From the NCBI GenBank assembly GCA_031216445.1, contig CM062197.1, forward strand, positions 25,260,001 through 25,324,000: DNA of 64,000 nucleotides, given 5' to 3'. Origin of the DNA: Lateolabrax maculatus (taxonomy: Eukaryota > Chordata > Actinopteri > Acropomatiformes > Lateolabracidae). Of the stretch, positions 23,481-36,849 are shown piece by piece. Position numbers and translations under genes: made by a program. Position 1 is the stretch's first letter; each line of letters starts with the position of its first letter. The notes beneath the pieces were generated by a model that saw nothing but the letters and a program-made list of their open reading frames with translations, was not told the DNA's origin and did not search any database.

Positions 23481-25240
23481 GTTTTATGGATAATATTATG
23501 AAAGCATTCACAACATATGTTCTTCAAATCTTTATTATTATTATTGGTTTTCTTGTTATGTTATTCTACACACATTCTAAAAATGTATTATTATTCTTCA
23601 GACTGCTTTTTTTGCGAGTCTTCTCCTTCCACATTATTCAACGTAGAAACTTCATCCAAACATCAAAACATTCAGCTCAATTAGGACATTATTGTGTGTA
23701 TCCAACTTTATCATACCTTTCATACTTTCCAAAATATTCAACGTTTTCCCGGAATTTTGCTCCATACAAATGAATGGACGGAATGTTAAAAATTTTCACA
23801 TTTTCCCACTTTTTCATGCCTATTCAACTCTTTTCTACTCATTCATACTTTCAGCTACAAACTCCATTCAAACTTGCAAAAGTTTTACATCTTTCGTACA
23901 TTCAAGGGATTATTCAACATTCAAATCCTATTAATACTTTAAAAAATATTCAGTTTTGTTTAAAACTTAGTTTTAATGAAAGTCAATGAGAATAACATTC
24001 AAAACTACTCATCTTCGACGTCTTTCAAATCCTTCATACTTTCACGTAAAAACGTCATTCCAACATTAAAACGTTCACAACACTTTGGACTTTCTAACTC
24101 ATAAATTCAACTCTTCCATATCATTCATACTTTTTACCCAATCTCATTTCAAAAATCATGAAATTTTCAGTCCTTCTGACATTTTTACATGAGTGTATGT
24201 GTGTAGAATGTTCAAAGCTGGAGTGGGGGGCCCTAATTTAACTCAAAAATATCTACTCAATTTGCTCCCAGTACCACAATTTTCACTCCTCTTTCGTGAT
24301 TTTACATCAGAACGTAGGAAAATTTGTTACAGTCGCAGAAATGTGGCTACGGTAGCAATCAGACCTAAACTTTTGGCTCCTCAAGTGCAAGGTGTCCCAG
24401 CCAAGAGCTGCATATACTGCCATGTTAACTGAGACCAGAAAGTAGAGGAGGGAGACAGAGGGGAATAAGGCTGTGGCCATCACCATGGCAATCACTGACT
24501 GCAGCCTGATTGGTGCAATTTGACACACACACACAGGAATTTTTATTTTTTTTGGCATTTTTCAAGCAATATGAGTAATGAGATTGGGTTAGATATCTTA
24601 CTCTCATGTTAACCTCCATGAAATAACCAGTCTGACCAAAGACTGAGACAGCAGTTAACAGCAGTTGGTGGATGTGACAAACACACACACACACAGGATT
24701 TTTACATTTTTAGACTTTTTCAAGCATTTTTCAAGTCTAATCTGCTCATTCATACGTTCAGGTGTAAACTTTCTTCAAACCACAAAATCTTGTACATCTT
24801 TTATACATTCTTAGTTTTATTCAACTTCTAACTCCCATTGATAATATTTACACCATTTACCACTTTTGTAGTCTAGTCTGAGCAAGGGCTGAGACGGCAG
24901 TGAACAGCAGTTGGTGGATGTGACAAGCAGACACACGCACAGACAGATGTAAAAAACGTCTATTGGTGCCCTGACCTAACCCCTACAGGAAGTCAGCCAT
25001 ATTTACTTTAGGCTGAAATTTTAATGAAATTCACATTTAACACACTCCTCGTAGGAAGTTAATCAGATCCACTTCAAACTTGGTCAGCATATATATATAA
25101 GCCCTTATTAATGAGATATTGTGAAAAGTTTCCGCACACCTCAAACGTGTGACCTAGGCATGCAGGCAAAGTTTGATGTTTTTACATGAAACACTGATTA
25201 TATTTTGGAGCTTTTTTTTTCATCCAGCAGAGGGCAGTGT
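23481..25240. repeat. AT-rich dispersed repeat, family A (long copy)
   Basis: Quasi-periodic phrases such as cattcatactttcagctac, ttcaactcttt and cttgtacatcttttatacattc recur here and at 43140-43800. Internally, a cagcagttggtggatgtgaca phrase followed by a (CA) run recurs at about 24660 and 24910. The open frames here are simply phenylalanine/serine-rich translations of this low-complexity sequence. Class unknown. Confidence 0.5.
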
Positions 25241-25385
25241 TGCCTTGGTAATGGATACAGACCTCTGATAACTCTTTCCATGTTAAATGAAGAGATTGCA
25301 AGTAAAACATAAGCATATTTATTAACAATAAACAACAACAATAACAATTAATTAACACACAATAACAAGAATCTACTATATTAAA

Positions 25386-26783
25386 CTAATAAAATGATTG
25401 GATGAATGAATATATTAATAAAAGAGTAATAAGAAACTGATTGGTCATGCAAGTTAACTGATTAACTGATTGACTAATTTGTGTGTGTGTGTGTGTGTGT
25501 CGCCTGGACTCCTCAGCATAATATATGGTGAGCTTCTTGGGGATCATCACCAGTTTCCCTGGGAAAGGCTTCTCCCAGACCCGACAAGGGATCACCCTGG
25601 CTATGTCACTGGAGTCAAGGATTTCAATATCGCCGCTCCCCAGCTGATGTGCTCCTTTTACTCTGACCTCTTTTTGGAGGGGAACCATCTATAGAAAATA
25701 AATACATTTAGCCATTGCTACATGAACCAGCTTTTTTCATGTCCAGTTAAATATCAATGTTAAAGAGAGCATCAATACAATACATAAAGTAATTTAATGC
25801 TCACCTGGACTTCAGTCTGGTTTGTCGAATACAGGCTAAGCCCATAAAGGGGAATTTATCCCCTTCATATGTGTTAGCCTAATTGGCATGCCAATATCCA
25901 CTCTTAAAATATTGGCCTCCCTCCAGAGGACCACTTTAATTTCTGTATCGTCCTGCAATTATAAAACAGTGCTTATTTACTACTAGAATGTGACTGAGGC
26001 ACAATTTATATTTTACTTGAACTGTAAAAATAAAAATTTTCGAGTATGAATGATGTATACAAAACATCTGAAATTAAAAAGTAAAAACTGAGCTTCATAT
26101 TTTTAAAGAAACATTATTATAATAATTCCCTACCTCTTTAATGCAGATGTTCCGCATGTGCACCGGTGGGCCTTTATCCATATGCACCCTTTGGACCGGG
26201 TCAAGCTAAATAAGGGAAAAGACATTTTTATTTTTTTAGCCTTAATGTTCAGTTAGGCATTTCTCTGTGCTATAATGTAAATAGATGAACAATAATTTGG
26301 ATGGTGTGTAATGATGTATTACATTAAAAAATGTAGACTTTTCCCAAAGTAAGATGGGAAAAGTAAAATGTATATTTATGTATCTCTGTATATCAGTATA
26401 TATGTTTTAGTCAGAATGCAAGGGTTTAAATTCCAAAGTTGAAGTTGAGTGCGGTAATAGAAAAATCAGACATAGATGGCAGTGTTCTTCCTTGTGAGCA
26501 TTGTGGAATGGCTGCCGAATTGAGTCATGGCATAATTTTTTATTAAGTATGATTTGCCTTCATGGATTTGGGAGGCCAAGTCCTCAAATAAAATACATTT
26601 AATCACACTGGTTCCGTCTGAGACAGCAGCAACAACATTATTATAAAACTGAGCAGGCCTCACTTCGTCCTCTGTAAATTCCCACTGTTGCACTTTAATG
26701 TAATTTTTTAGACCAATGACCTTTATGGTCTTTGGGGGTAACATAGGGTAAGGGGTTTGTCTCTGTCTTCTTTGAAATGCCAT
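25386..26783 (-). pseudogene. Two-OB-fold protein gene, copy 1 (possibly broken)
   Basis: A spliced minus-strand gene. Exon 1 (26783 to about 26467) starts MAFQRRQRQTPYPM. It encodes a first OB-like unit (VIGLKNYIKVQQWEF, VVAAVSDGTSVIKCILFEDL, EGKSYLIKNYAM) and ends at a weak donor (gtctga). Exon 2 (26205-26134) reads LDPVQRVHMDKGPPV and has good splice sites. Exon 3 (25952-25805) holds a second unit (DDTEIKVVLWREANILRVDIG ending LYSTNQTEVQ). Exon 4 starts at 25688 (MVPLQKEVRV). Exon 3 is 148 bases and needs two single-base gains, both in homopolymers, to keep frame. The fold call (RPA-like single-strand binding) is inferred from the strand pattern and VVLWREA. A homologous copy lies at 50495-51372. 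I do not recognise the protein by name. Confidence 0.55.
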
Positions 26784-26929
26784 TCTGAAAATACAGACAC
26801 AAAAAAAAAGTTAAAAAAGGCAAAGCAACAATAATTAAGTAAAATGACAAATACCCCATAACATGTCATTTTCCCAAGTAGCCTATGAAGTAAATGTACA
26901 GATTAACTATTTAATAATCTCTGTATGTA

Positions 26930-27430
26930 GTCATTATGTTGCACACTCCGGTACAGTAGGGGGCGCCGTGCTTCTTTCGCGCTGGTTTGTAGCACACAGT
27001 CTGCCATTAAACAAAAGAAGTGGAGCAGTTCCGGAGCCGGTACAACTACAGGAGAAGGGGTCTGCTGCATGGTACGTATAAGCCCCCAGAAAGTGCGCCA
27101 CACTTTGAAGCCAATTTGACATAACGGCCAAACAGTGGAACTACAACTTCTGGGTCCGTCACGTGATGCCATTGGGCCCAAGAAGACTTTTTTCCATTGA
27201 CTAACATTGAGAAAGAGACGTCTGTAACTCAGTAGATTTTTTTTTGAGGTACATCAACTACTCAGTTCTAACACTTTCATAGCCCTTATTTAAATCATTA
27301 GATCCTAAAAGTTGTAAAGTTTACTAATAGCCGAATCCAGAGTTACTTTAGTCTGCCGTTCATGTGAACGAGCCCAAGACCGAGCGGCTGGGAGACGGGC
27401 CTTACGGAAATGCTAGTGCACATGCTTGTT
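26930..27430. repeat. Teleost dispersed repeats upstream of OB-fold gene
   Basis: Two common fish repeat phrases stand side by side: agtagggggcgccgtgc with gccattaaacaaaagaagtg (about 26950-27020), and tcacgtgatgccattgggcc with ttccattgactaacattgag (27158-27210). No coding content. They lie just upstream of the first exon of the OB-fold gene. Confidence 0.45.
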
Positions 27431-28149
27431 AACGTTACAGTTTAGCAACACTGGAAGACAGCCATAATGGCTGATGTAAAAAATAAAAGACTAACGTTCA
27501 TTTATTTACATACAAACTTGAATTCATTTATTGAAACGAATATGGGTTACTCAAAACTGTTGTATGTTGCTGTACACGAGCTTAACTAATGCTAAGTAAC
27601 TGTTAACTGACAATGTTACCAAGCTAATGCCAGTTAACGGCTAATTCTTTTTAATGTTGGTCGACTTTGCGCAGCTGGTTTTGGGTAATACAGTAACATT
27701 AACTAAGCGAAACTGACATTGTCATGGTTAAAATAAGATTTTTTTTTTTTAAATTGTATTTATAGAATACTCTACGGTGGTGTATATAGCAAGTTATCAA
27801 TAAAAAACTCTGTTTAAAGTCAGTGTAATATTTGTCACTTACCTCGTCTCTTGTCTCTTGTCCTGGAATGTCAAGAGACAATGGCTGGGCTGTCAATCAA
27901 AGTGTTGCTGTGTCTCACGCGCCTGTGTCTCGTGCTCATCCAAATCACAGACATACGCTTCTCATAATACAACTATTGCTAGTAAGCATGATCTGACAGA
28001 TCAGTTAAAAGTATAACCCTCATAAAAGTAGGGTTTCTTGTAGAGCTGTTGTATTTGGATGTATTTGTTATAGTTAAGTGTGCCTGACTAATTAGTATTG
28101 TTGTCATAAAAAAGACAATAAGTGACAGTAATCTTCTCCCAAGTCCAAG
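27431..28149. other. Intergenic, nothing recognised
   Basis: AT-rich, with no supported feature. Confidence 0.35.
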
Positions 28150-29700
28150 TGTATCAGTGAATGTTTGCATGTATGCTTTCATTAGGTTGTCAGCAAAGAA
28201 CACAAAGAAATCATCTCTCAAGTGTTGCATTGGAGCTGGACAGTGGAACTGCTGGATGACAACAGTTAAGGTACTTTCAGATGCAGAGCGGTTTCTGCTC
28301 CCTCACTGCTGCTACTGGCTACATTTGATGCTACTAACCACCTGTACTATACACTACAGACTCATGACATACCCAAAAGGAGTGGGCTGTAGCTTGAATA
28401 GAGAAACTGGTTGGCCATGTGACACCATTTATACAGCCAATGTAGCATATTAATGCCATAAGACTTTTTTGTTGGCTCACGCTACATTATCAAGCTTTGA
28501 AGCTGATGTTACTTCAGGACCATTTTTATTAATTGGTTGTTCAATCTGAGCAAACTGTGGCAAATATCACATTTATGATAACTCTCTCTTACAACTACAA
28601 GATAGAAATTTCTGGACCTGTACCTAGAATGTGACTGTGTTTCTTAAAGAACTTTGATGTTACACCATGACTCTTCAAATTATTTATTTTCATACAGCAA
28701 ACAACTCTATTGGCTATCCGCATCATTGGTGTTATAGTTTTCTCTACTCCCCACAGGTCAAGAACCAAGACCACATGGATCAAAGACTAGAAGACTCAAA
28801 GTCAGTGCAGCTACGTGACTCTTTCCTAACCATTCAATGCTCCTCTTCAGCTGGACCCAGACAGTGTGTAAGTAGCCTATAGGGTTCTGTGAATAAAATT
28901 TTTTTTCTTTCTAAATCTCTTGGTGATTAAGTGCTATCTATCACGAATCTTGTTTACAGCAAAAGCTGCTTTGAGAGAGTCCTCAGCACCAGGGAGAGTT
29001 CAAGTCATCCCAGCCACTTCCTGCTTCCGGCTGGTTAATCCAACAGATGGCCAGAACCAATAATTCCTGAAGTAGAGGGATAGTTCAGATTTTTTTGAAG
29101 TGGGGTTGTATGTACATAGAATATACTGTATAGTTATTGTATTACTACCTACAGTAGATGGTCATCAGCATGCCCCCAGTTCAGAGAAGCTGGCAGCTGT
29201 ACCGGCACGGACGCTCAGCAATGTACTGCTGTGGACGGGGTCAGCAGCAAAACGTATTTTAACCATAGTGATGGATCGTTACACTCCTACTTTCTACTGC
29301 TCAAAACCCCTACACACCCCATTAGCTGCACACACAACTTGCAGATACACATTCAAAATGTTATGAAATATATATGTTTAGATGAAGATACAATTGCAGC
29401 TTTTCTTAATGGTCAACATGAATTGCAGCACTTTAATAGTAAATCAGTCATTATTGGCTGAGATTTTCTTCGTACAGTCATTTAATTAAAGAACTGATTG
29501 CTTTTGTGTGTTATTTTAAGTAAATTTTACCTGTGCTCTTGTGAAAAAAATATTTTTCTTGGTTTTTATATTTAATTGTTGATTTCTTTCTGTATGTATC
29601 ACACAATGCTGCTGAATTGTATTTTGTTGTACTGGTACAAAGTCAATAAAAGGGATTGAACTGAAATGACTTGTATTGCAACACTGCACTTTAATCTGCA
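28150..29700 (+). repeat. Dispersed repeat family B, copy 1
   Basis: Blocks 28725-28885 and 28960-29070 match 40530-40690 and 40820-40925 in the same order and orientation (tgctcctcttcagctggacccaga, gtaagtagcctatagggt, gtcctcagcaccaggga). The right end (ctggtacaaagtcaataaaa, 29630-29650) matches 42628-42648. The arrangement looks like a transcribed element with splice-like tags and an AATAAA-type end. No long ORF. Confidence 0.55.
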
Positions 29701-29736
29701 CACATGATAGAGAGAGAGATAAACTTTCCCCATACT

Positions 29737-30009
29737 TTAAGTGGACACAGCATCATAAAGAAGTTGGCACAAGCAATTGCTAAAATTAGTTAATTGTTTA
29801 AAGTTCATAGGGTTGAGTTGAGGATTTCCTGCTACCATAAATGCACCATCAGCTGTTAACTGCCATTTGTGAGCCGTTTGGCAGTGTGAATGAAAGGTAT
29901 CAAGTGTATCCTTACATATTAAGGTCTTTCTATTAATCTCTGATAATGACTGCTCCCTGGCTTCAGTACATGTAAATGCTCCTGAAGACTTTTCGGAAAA
30001 AAGTAGCAA
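29737..30009 (-). other. Unrecognised 90-codon open frame
   Basis: The frame starts MLLFSEKSSGAFTCTEAREQ and ends CQLLYDAVST. Its amino-acid composition is protein-like, but I recognise no family, and there is no splice or promoter context that I can defend. It may be a fragment of an element. Confidence 0.2.
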
Positions 30010-31719
30010 TTTCTCTTTAATTTAAACTCCAGCTGCATAAACTTTCACAATGAAATAAATCATGTAAATAACATTTCCGAGTGTCCCTGAACGCATTGGA
30101 CAAAGGCAGTTCTGCTGCAGTCCTTTGAGGTAGGCAGATGTGTCCATAGACATGTGTCCCCCTCCTGCTAACTCTTTGACAGCTCGACACACGGATAAAA
30201 TGGTTTAAATTGACATTAAATTGGCATGATAACTGATATGGAGTTTACACATTAGAGAAAATACAGTCTCTATAGGCTATTATTATGGCCGTATAGTCCC
30301 TAATGCTAACTTTAGCTATGTTAGCTGACAAAATGTTTTTAATGGTTTTCTCCCACTTAATTAGAAATGCTGTCTGGTTCACTCACTCATTCAGTTACCC
30401 TTACATCATTGTTAAGCTAGAAAATGTAGAAAGCCAGCCTGTCATGTTGTTAACATCTGGATGTCAGCTAATCCTCCTGTCATTTTAATGAGAATACATT
30501 TTAAAGGCCTCCACTGCTCCAATGCTTACTTTACAAGCAGTGTTAGCTGTCAGCAAGCATTAAGCCAGGTATGGTAAATTTAACAGTCTGTCTACTATAA
30601 ACATCTCACAAATGTGTATACAGCTAATTAAATAAATACTCTTTGTAACTGACATTTGTTAGCTGATAGCTGTATTCAGTCCAGATTGTTTGTTATGTGT
30701 GAACTTTTGCTTGTGGCAGTTGTGTGTTTAGATGCATTGGTGTGCATTCAAGGCACTGCATAGTATGGGTAAAAACATTGATGCCTTGTACATCTTAGAT
30801 TGAGCAGTATTTTGCTAGCTGTCTAACACACATACATAGAGAGAGATAAGATGTCTAATATCTTGTTTCATCTCCTAGAGAAAGAGAAGAAGATCCAGAG
30901 TCTGCACTTGATCAGTGAGTAAAGGAAAATCTGAACTGAAATTGATAAGAGTACATGACTTTGAATAACCATTTTACTTTTTAAAAAATACTATCATAAA
31001 GTGATTTCAATGTAATACAATGTACAGTCATTGCTCTGTGCAAACTTGCACCCCAGAGGTTGAGTTGAAGTTAATATGAGGAACCTTTCAAAGATGGACT
31101 CATTTTAGTTTGATATTAAATCTTTGCATGACGGCCCCTGTTAACCTAGAAGTTTGAGGTGCCCACTATGAAATGCAATACAATAACCCCCAAAATAAAA
31201 AAATATAAGAATTTTGTACTTAAGAGAGTACACTCTAAAAGGTAATACCTATGCTCACTTAAATTACATTTGTGTACTTTACTTATTTCTCACTATCCTG
31301 TTGATTGAACTTGTGTCATGTCAGTAACATACTCGTTTTGCCTGAAAGGGTTATAAAACTGAGCTCATGTGAGTAAACTGAACTTGTGTTCCTGAAGTAA
31401 ACTAAAATGAACGCAGCGCATGGCTTTGCACATGCTCAGTAGAGCAGGACTTTCAGCAACTGCGTGGACAGAAACAATGCAAATCCAAATCCAAATCCAA
31501 TGCACACGTAACGTGCACGCGCGCATTGGATTTTTGGGGGGTTAAAATGCTGATTTTATAGACAAATGAAAAAAGATGTTTGATACCAGTACTGTTTATA
31601 AATAGTCACAAATCACAAAGGAAACCTGTGTATATCTATGTGTGTGTTTTATCAGCATTTATACTACATTTAATGCCCAAAAAAGCAGGAACCACAATGA
31701 CGATCATAGTCAGTTGTAG
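30010..31719. other. Region upstream of transposase-like gene
   Basis: Mostly AT-rich. One possible small exon of the downstream transposase-like gene lies at about 30879-30912 (ctcctag before, gtgagt after; acidic EREEDPESALDQ in one frame). A triple aatccaa repeat sits at 31482-31500. Nothing else is supported. Confidence 0.3.
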
Positions 31720-33800
31720 TTCAAGCCTGGAATTTTAACACCTGCTGAAACTCTGGTTGAAGTCGAAAGTGAAAATGAAAGAGACGTTCAAGACATAACT
31801 GATTTTCAAGAAGAGGATTTGATGGCAGATAATATTGATGACTTGGAATGGCAGCTTGAGCATAATGTGGCAGCCCTTTTCCTTAGAATGCGAACCATAC
31901 TTAATATATCTGAAAGTGCTGTGCAAGATGTAATACAGCAAGTAAGCCAAATAATGGACCTGTCAAAACCTTTGCTGTTTTCTTCTATTCAGAAAATACT
32001 CCTGAACTACTATCCTGATGCAGACATGTCTATCGCGTCAGAAATAGTAACTGCAATCTCAGAGAGCAATGTCATTCTGAAACACACTCAAAAAGGCGGT
32101 TCGCTTTCGACTTCGTCAAGAAGAGCCTCTTACATGGTAAAAGAATTTAAAATTGTGGAACCTGTTGAGTTTGTTACAGATGAACACAAGTAGTCAGTTG
32201 TCTACATATCTGTCCTTAAAATGCTCCAGACTTTGTTAAACAAAGATGAAATCTTGGACAAGGACAAAGACAAGTTAGCAGTGGTGATATGCAAGGATAT
32301 AGGACCTTCAGGGATGGTTCATGTTTCAAAGAAAATTCTTTACTGGTGGAAGACAATTTTAAGATTGCCTTGGGTCTTTATATCGATGATTTTGAGGTTG
32401 CAAACCCTCTTGGGACCTCTAAAAACAAACACAAAATCTGTGCGGTATATTGGGTACTTGCAAATCTTGCACCAAAATTTTGCTCGTCTCTCAACTCAAT
32501 ACAGTTAGCTCTCCTTTGTAAGGCAAACACTGTCAAGGCATGTGGATACTCTGAAGTCCTTCGTCCACTCATTCAGGATCTAGTGCTTCTTGAGAAGCAT
32601 GGTGTGTATATGGAAAAATTGGGCGCAAGTGTAAAGGGAACCATTTTGTATATTTCAGCAGATAATTTGGCTGCTCATTCATTGGCAGGATTTCAAGAAA
32701 GTTTTGTCCCTGATAAGATTTGCCGCTTTTGCATGGCTTCACGGCAGGAAGTACAAGATCACAAAGTTAGGTCTGGAGCACTTTCATGTTGTTGACGGTT
32801 TTCCTCCTGATATCCTCCATGATTTGCTTGAAGGTATTGTTCCGTCTGAGTTGAGTCTTTGCATTCATGACTTGATAAAAAAGAAGTTTTTCACACTTGA
32901 GATGCTGAATAGTGCCATCAAGGAATTTCCCTACACACATTCAGATAAAACAAACCAGCCTCAGACAATTACTAAAACATTCCAGGCCAAAGGGACCATT
33001 GGAGGTAATGGTCATGAAAACTGGAGCCTGATCAGACTGCTTCCCCTGTTGATTGGGCATTATGTCCCCGAGGGGGATGAAACATGGGAAGTCATACTGT
33101 CCTTGAAAGATGTGGTTGAGTTGGCCATGGTTTACTGAGGAGTCACGCCACTATCTGGATTTCAAGTTGTCAGAGCATAGGACTTTACTTCAAAAGGCAT
33201 ACCCCCAATACAGACACATCCCAAACACCACGACTTGGAGCATTATCCCCATCTGATTCAAGTATTTGGACCACTGGTAGATGTGTGGACGATGAGGTTT
33301 GAGGGAAAGCACAAATTCTTCAAACAAGTAATTCGTGGAGCCTACAATTTCAAAAATGTTCCTCTGACTTTGGCTGATAGACATCAGAAGATGATGGCTT
33401 ACCATTTAGGTTCTGCTTCATGTTTTAAACCAGCACTGGAATTGAGCAAAGTGAAAAGTGTCATGGTTTCTTCCTTTCCAGATAGCGTGCAGCAGCATTT
33501 GTTGGCAAAATCACCACAAAATACATCCTTGCAGCATCATCTGTTACCAAAGATGGTATTAAGTATGCAGCTGACATGGTGGTGTCTGTTGGTTCATTTG
33601 CAGGCCTTCCAGAATTTGGGCAGATTCAGCAGGTTTTGGTTGTGGATACCAACATTTTGTTCATTTGTAGACAGATGTTTGCATGGTATCATGAACACCT
33701 CAGAGCTTATGAAGTCATCAAAAGTGGCTCAAGCATGCTTGTAACAGAGTTAAAAGACTACAAACGTACACAAACTTTGACCTCTAACATTGAACTTTGA
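31720..33800 (+). pseudogene. Transposase-like gene (Tnp2/CMC-like), copy 1, broken
   Basis: It starts after ttgtag at 31720 (phase 0) and reads PAETLVEVESENERDVQDI, then EHNVAALFLRMRTILNISES. An in-frame TAG at 32191 and a frameshift near 32289 follow. The core continues with FKIALGLYIDDFEVANPLG, KHKICAVYWVLANLAPKFC and the cysteine block DKICRFCMASRQ. After a deletion it resumes at HVVDGFPPDILHDLLEGIVP, IGGNGHENWSLIRLLPLLIG, and, past two more breaks, FGPLVDVWTMRFEGKHKFF. The C-terminal part is FAGLPEFGQIQQVLVVDTNI. A stretch with acidic residues and W-x-x-R-F-E resembles CACTA-type Tnp2 transposases, so I infer a DDE transposase; the protein is multi-copy in fish. A second copy is at 63304-64000. 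Confidence 0.65.
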
Positions 33801-33831
33801 AACTCACATCCCCGTGGGATTACCAGTGATC

Positions 33832-34796
33832 ATGCCCAGAAAAGGAAAGAGGTCTCAAGCTTCAAAAGTGTGCTGGCAGAACTCTGGTGAGTCTCAACAC
33901 TCAATACTACCTGAAGAATTGGCGAGTTCTCATCCTAACAGCAACAGAGAGATACATTTTCCTGAGCACTGACATGCTAATGTTACGTGTGTTAGCATCC
34001 CGCAGTCAGGGACATCATAAATATGCTGATACCAAAAACAGTCAGTGCACCTGTAACTGTGCGACATTCCTAGCTGTCCTCCACGAGAGACAGCACCTCC
34101 AAAGGGCAGACCTTGATCTTGTTTTAGATAGAGGCCATGCAATGTATGCACTTACTCAGCTTAGTGCTGATGGACGCAGAATTCACACACACTTTAATAC
34201 AGAAGAAATTCCTGAAATTGTTTTTTGCTACAGACATGACAAATGACAAAGTGACAAAGTGTGAATCCATGTTTGGCATGTTTACAGCTTCTACTGGTGA
34301 CACCAACAACCTGAACCTTGCAAACCGACTCCAGTGCTTGTCATCAGAGGTGAACTACACTTTGCTGATAATGTCTTCCTTGTGCATCGCTGTTTTCCGA
34401 GACCAGCAAGGAAGGTATGGCTTTTTTGACCCACACTCTAGACAACCCGGTGGCCTACCCCATGGCCTAGGTGGTACTGGCACAGCTGTCATGTTTATTT
34501 TCACACATTTAAGTGATCTGATAACAGCGGTTGTCACATGTTTCAGTATGTTAGGCACCAGCCCATACACTCCATATGAGCTAATGCCTGTGCTTTTTCA
34601 CAGTGTAGATGAACTCTCTGTGGATGAAAATTTGTCACATGCAGACTCTAATGCAGACGTAGCTGTTTCATGCATGAGGGAGCAGGACCTTAACACTGTG
34701 TCTAGTGTTAAGCAGGATGAAATTGAGATATATTTGCCATCATGTTCAGTTACAGACTGTAAACCCGGTGCAGACATTACATCAGATGCAAATTAA
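33832..34796 (+). pseudogene. Helitron protease-like N-terminal region
   Basis: The first part reads MPRKGKRSQASK. After a frame break comes NSQCTCNCATFLAVL (candidate catalytic Cys in a QCxxN context), then DLDLVLDRGHAMYAL. A further break leads to TLLIMSSLCIAVFRDQQGRY and YGFFDPHSRQPGG, with a candidate catalytic His in DPHSR, and GTAVMFIFTHLSDLI. The layout Cys-x2-N ... FDPH(A/S)R resembles the OTU/herpes-tegument-like (C76-type) cysteine protease fold reported in animal Helitrons. This is inferred from motifs. Two frames are needed, so it is not functional. Confidence 0.6.
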
Positions 34797-35535
34797 CTAA
34801 TACATGTTAGTAGCTGTAAAGGTGCAGTGAACTGTCCTACATCAGACACACCAAAAGGTAATAATCAACACACGACAAATCTATCAAAACTTCCCAAACA
34901 TCTAAATGCAAAGTTTAAAAGAAGAGTGGTAGCTTTGGAAAAGACAACAGCTACATGTGGAAAAAATACAGAAAAAATCAGAAGAGCGGAGATTCGAAAA
35001 ATTAAAAAAATAGTAAACCAAGAGAAAAGTATACTAAAAAGATTTTTGTTAAAAAACAGAGAAAATACAATGAAATTAAACGTTACTGGGAAAATGTTGA
35101 GGGCAGAAAAGAAAAGATGTCCTACATAACCACTCCCAAGACTTTCGGCAGTGGCAGAAGTTTTATATGACAAATCGTTATAGTCAAGATAATGGCTTTA
35201 AACAGAGGCAGAGCTCATACATAAACACTTGCTATCGCTTGAATGCTGACAAACTCATAAGTCTTACGTCACCAGTCGTTATGCAAATAATCCTGCATTC
35301 AGAGCTAAACAAAAAGAAACAATGAGGCAACTCATGAGAAATAAATACAAAAATAACAATTGATTTAGAATAACTAATAACGTGTGGTGTGCTTTGAAAA
35401 TAAGACAAAAGTACAGACACGTAAAGAGACAACAAACCCACAGAGATGACAGTGTGATTAGAAAAGCTATAGAGGTTTTTCAATCACCAATAAAAACACA
35501 GGTAAACACAGGTCTGCACAGTTTGCCACAGAGCA

Positions 35536-36849
35536 TTGATTTCAAATCAAGTGCGATGCTGCAATAGGTCATATTACATTAAGGATCCACGAGTGGCTGA
35601 AACCTGCCTCACAGGGAGGTTTGTTCATGTTTGTACTGATGAATGCCAACAACAGTGCACAGTACCAGATGAGAGAAAGAAAGAGTGGATCTGTCACACT
35701 TGCCATGATCACCTTAAGAATGGTAGTATGCCATCCCTTGCCATGGCTAATAATTAAAATCTTGCAGAGATTACAACTGAACTTTGTGATTTAAACATAT
35801 TGGAGCGGCATCTCATTGCCGAATGCATAACATTTGCCAAAATTATCCCGCTTTCGAAAGGTCAACAAAGAGCCATTCATGGCAACGTGGTATGTGTCCC
35901 ATCTGAAGTTCAAGAAATGGTCAATGCCTTACCTACTCTGAGAAGTGAATCTCAAGTCATGAGAGTGAAGCTTAAGAGACAACTGTGCTATAAAGGTCAT
36001 CAGCTATTCCAAACTGTGAGCTGGCCTAAACTAGTGAGAGCTCTGCTTAAACTAGAAGTTCATCCCCAGTACGAGGACATAACAGTCAGAGAGGAGGCTG
36101 AGTTATGTGACCCAACACTTAATGATGAAGAAGAAGATGACACTGATGAAGATGAAAGAATGGATGATAGTGATTACAATGTAGATGATTTGATGGAAAT
36201 AGACCTATGTGAGAACAATGCGCTTTGTGAGGCAGAAAGCAATCCTGAAAACGCTGAACACGGCATTGACAGTCAATCGTGTGATGACCATCAAGCACAG
36301 CAGCAGTCAGACAGCATGCAACAGGATGGTGATGAACCTAATGGTGGCATTGTTCTCGAGTCATGTCTACAGCCAACTGATGTTTCAGAGGAGATATTAA
36401 GTTTTAGTGAGGGAATATACTCTGTTGCCCCTGCTGAAGGTAACCAACCTGTAAGCTTCTTCAAGACACCTAAACTTGAGGCGATCTCTTTCCCAGTTCA
36501 GTTTCCCATTAGTCAAAACACACTAGATGAAAACAGGCCTATCAAGTTAACACCTTGCAGTTATTTCAAAACTAGGCTTTGCTGTGTCGATGACCATTTT
36601 GCTAGAGATACAAACTACCTGTTCTTTGCACAGTTTGTAACAGAAATAAATTTGGCCACTTCCAGCATGAGAATACAGTTGCATAAAGGTAGGCCTTTTA
36701 CTCGGGATGGCCGTAAAATAAACAATGCAATATTGCAAGACAAACGCAAGGTTGAAAGACTAGTGCGTAACAAAGATGCAATCAAATTTATGACGTCACT
36801 GAGAGGCACCCAAGCCTACTGGGAAAAAAACACAAAAGATTTGCTATGA
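35536..36849 (+). pseudogene. Helitron Cys-rich, DUF6570-like and N-terminal Rep region
   Basis: The first segment (35536-35757) has paired cysteines: CTDECQQQC, WICHTCHDHL. A stop interrupts before the next frame (35800-36849). That frame carries ERHLIAECITFAKIIPLSKG and RAIHGNVVCVPSEVQEMVN, the DUF6570 type found between protease and Rep in many Helitrons. It goes on with an acidic DEEEDDTDEDER linker and the start of the Helitron-like N domain (DTNYLFFAQFVTEIN, DKRKVERLVRNKDA, MTSLRGTQAYWE). It ends at a stop right before LGTPTFFCTFSAAE. Confidence 0.7.

Noticed and set aside
23486..23989. Phe/Ser-rich overlapping open frames
   Set aside because: They translate the AT-rich family A repeat in several frames; no protein-like conservation.
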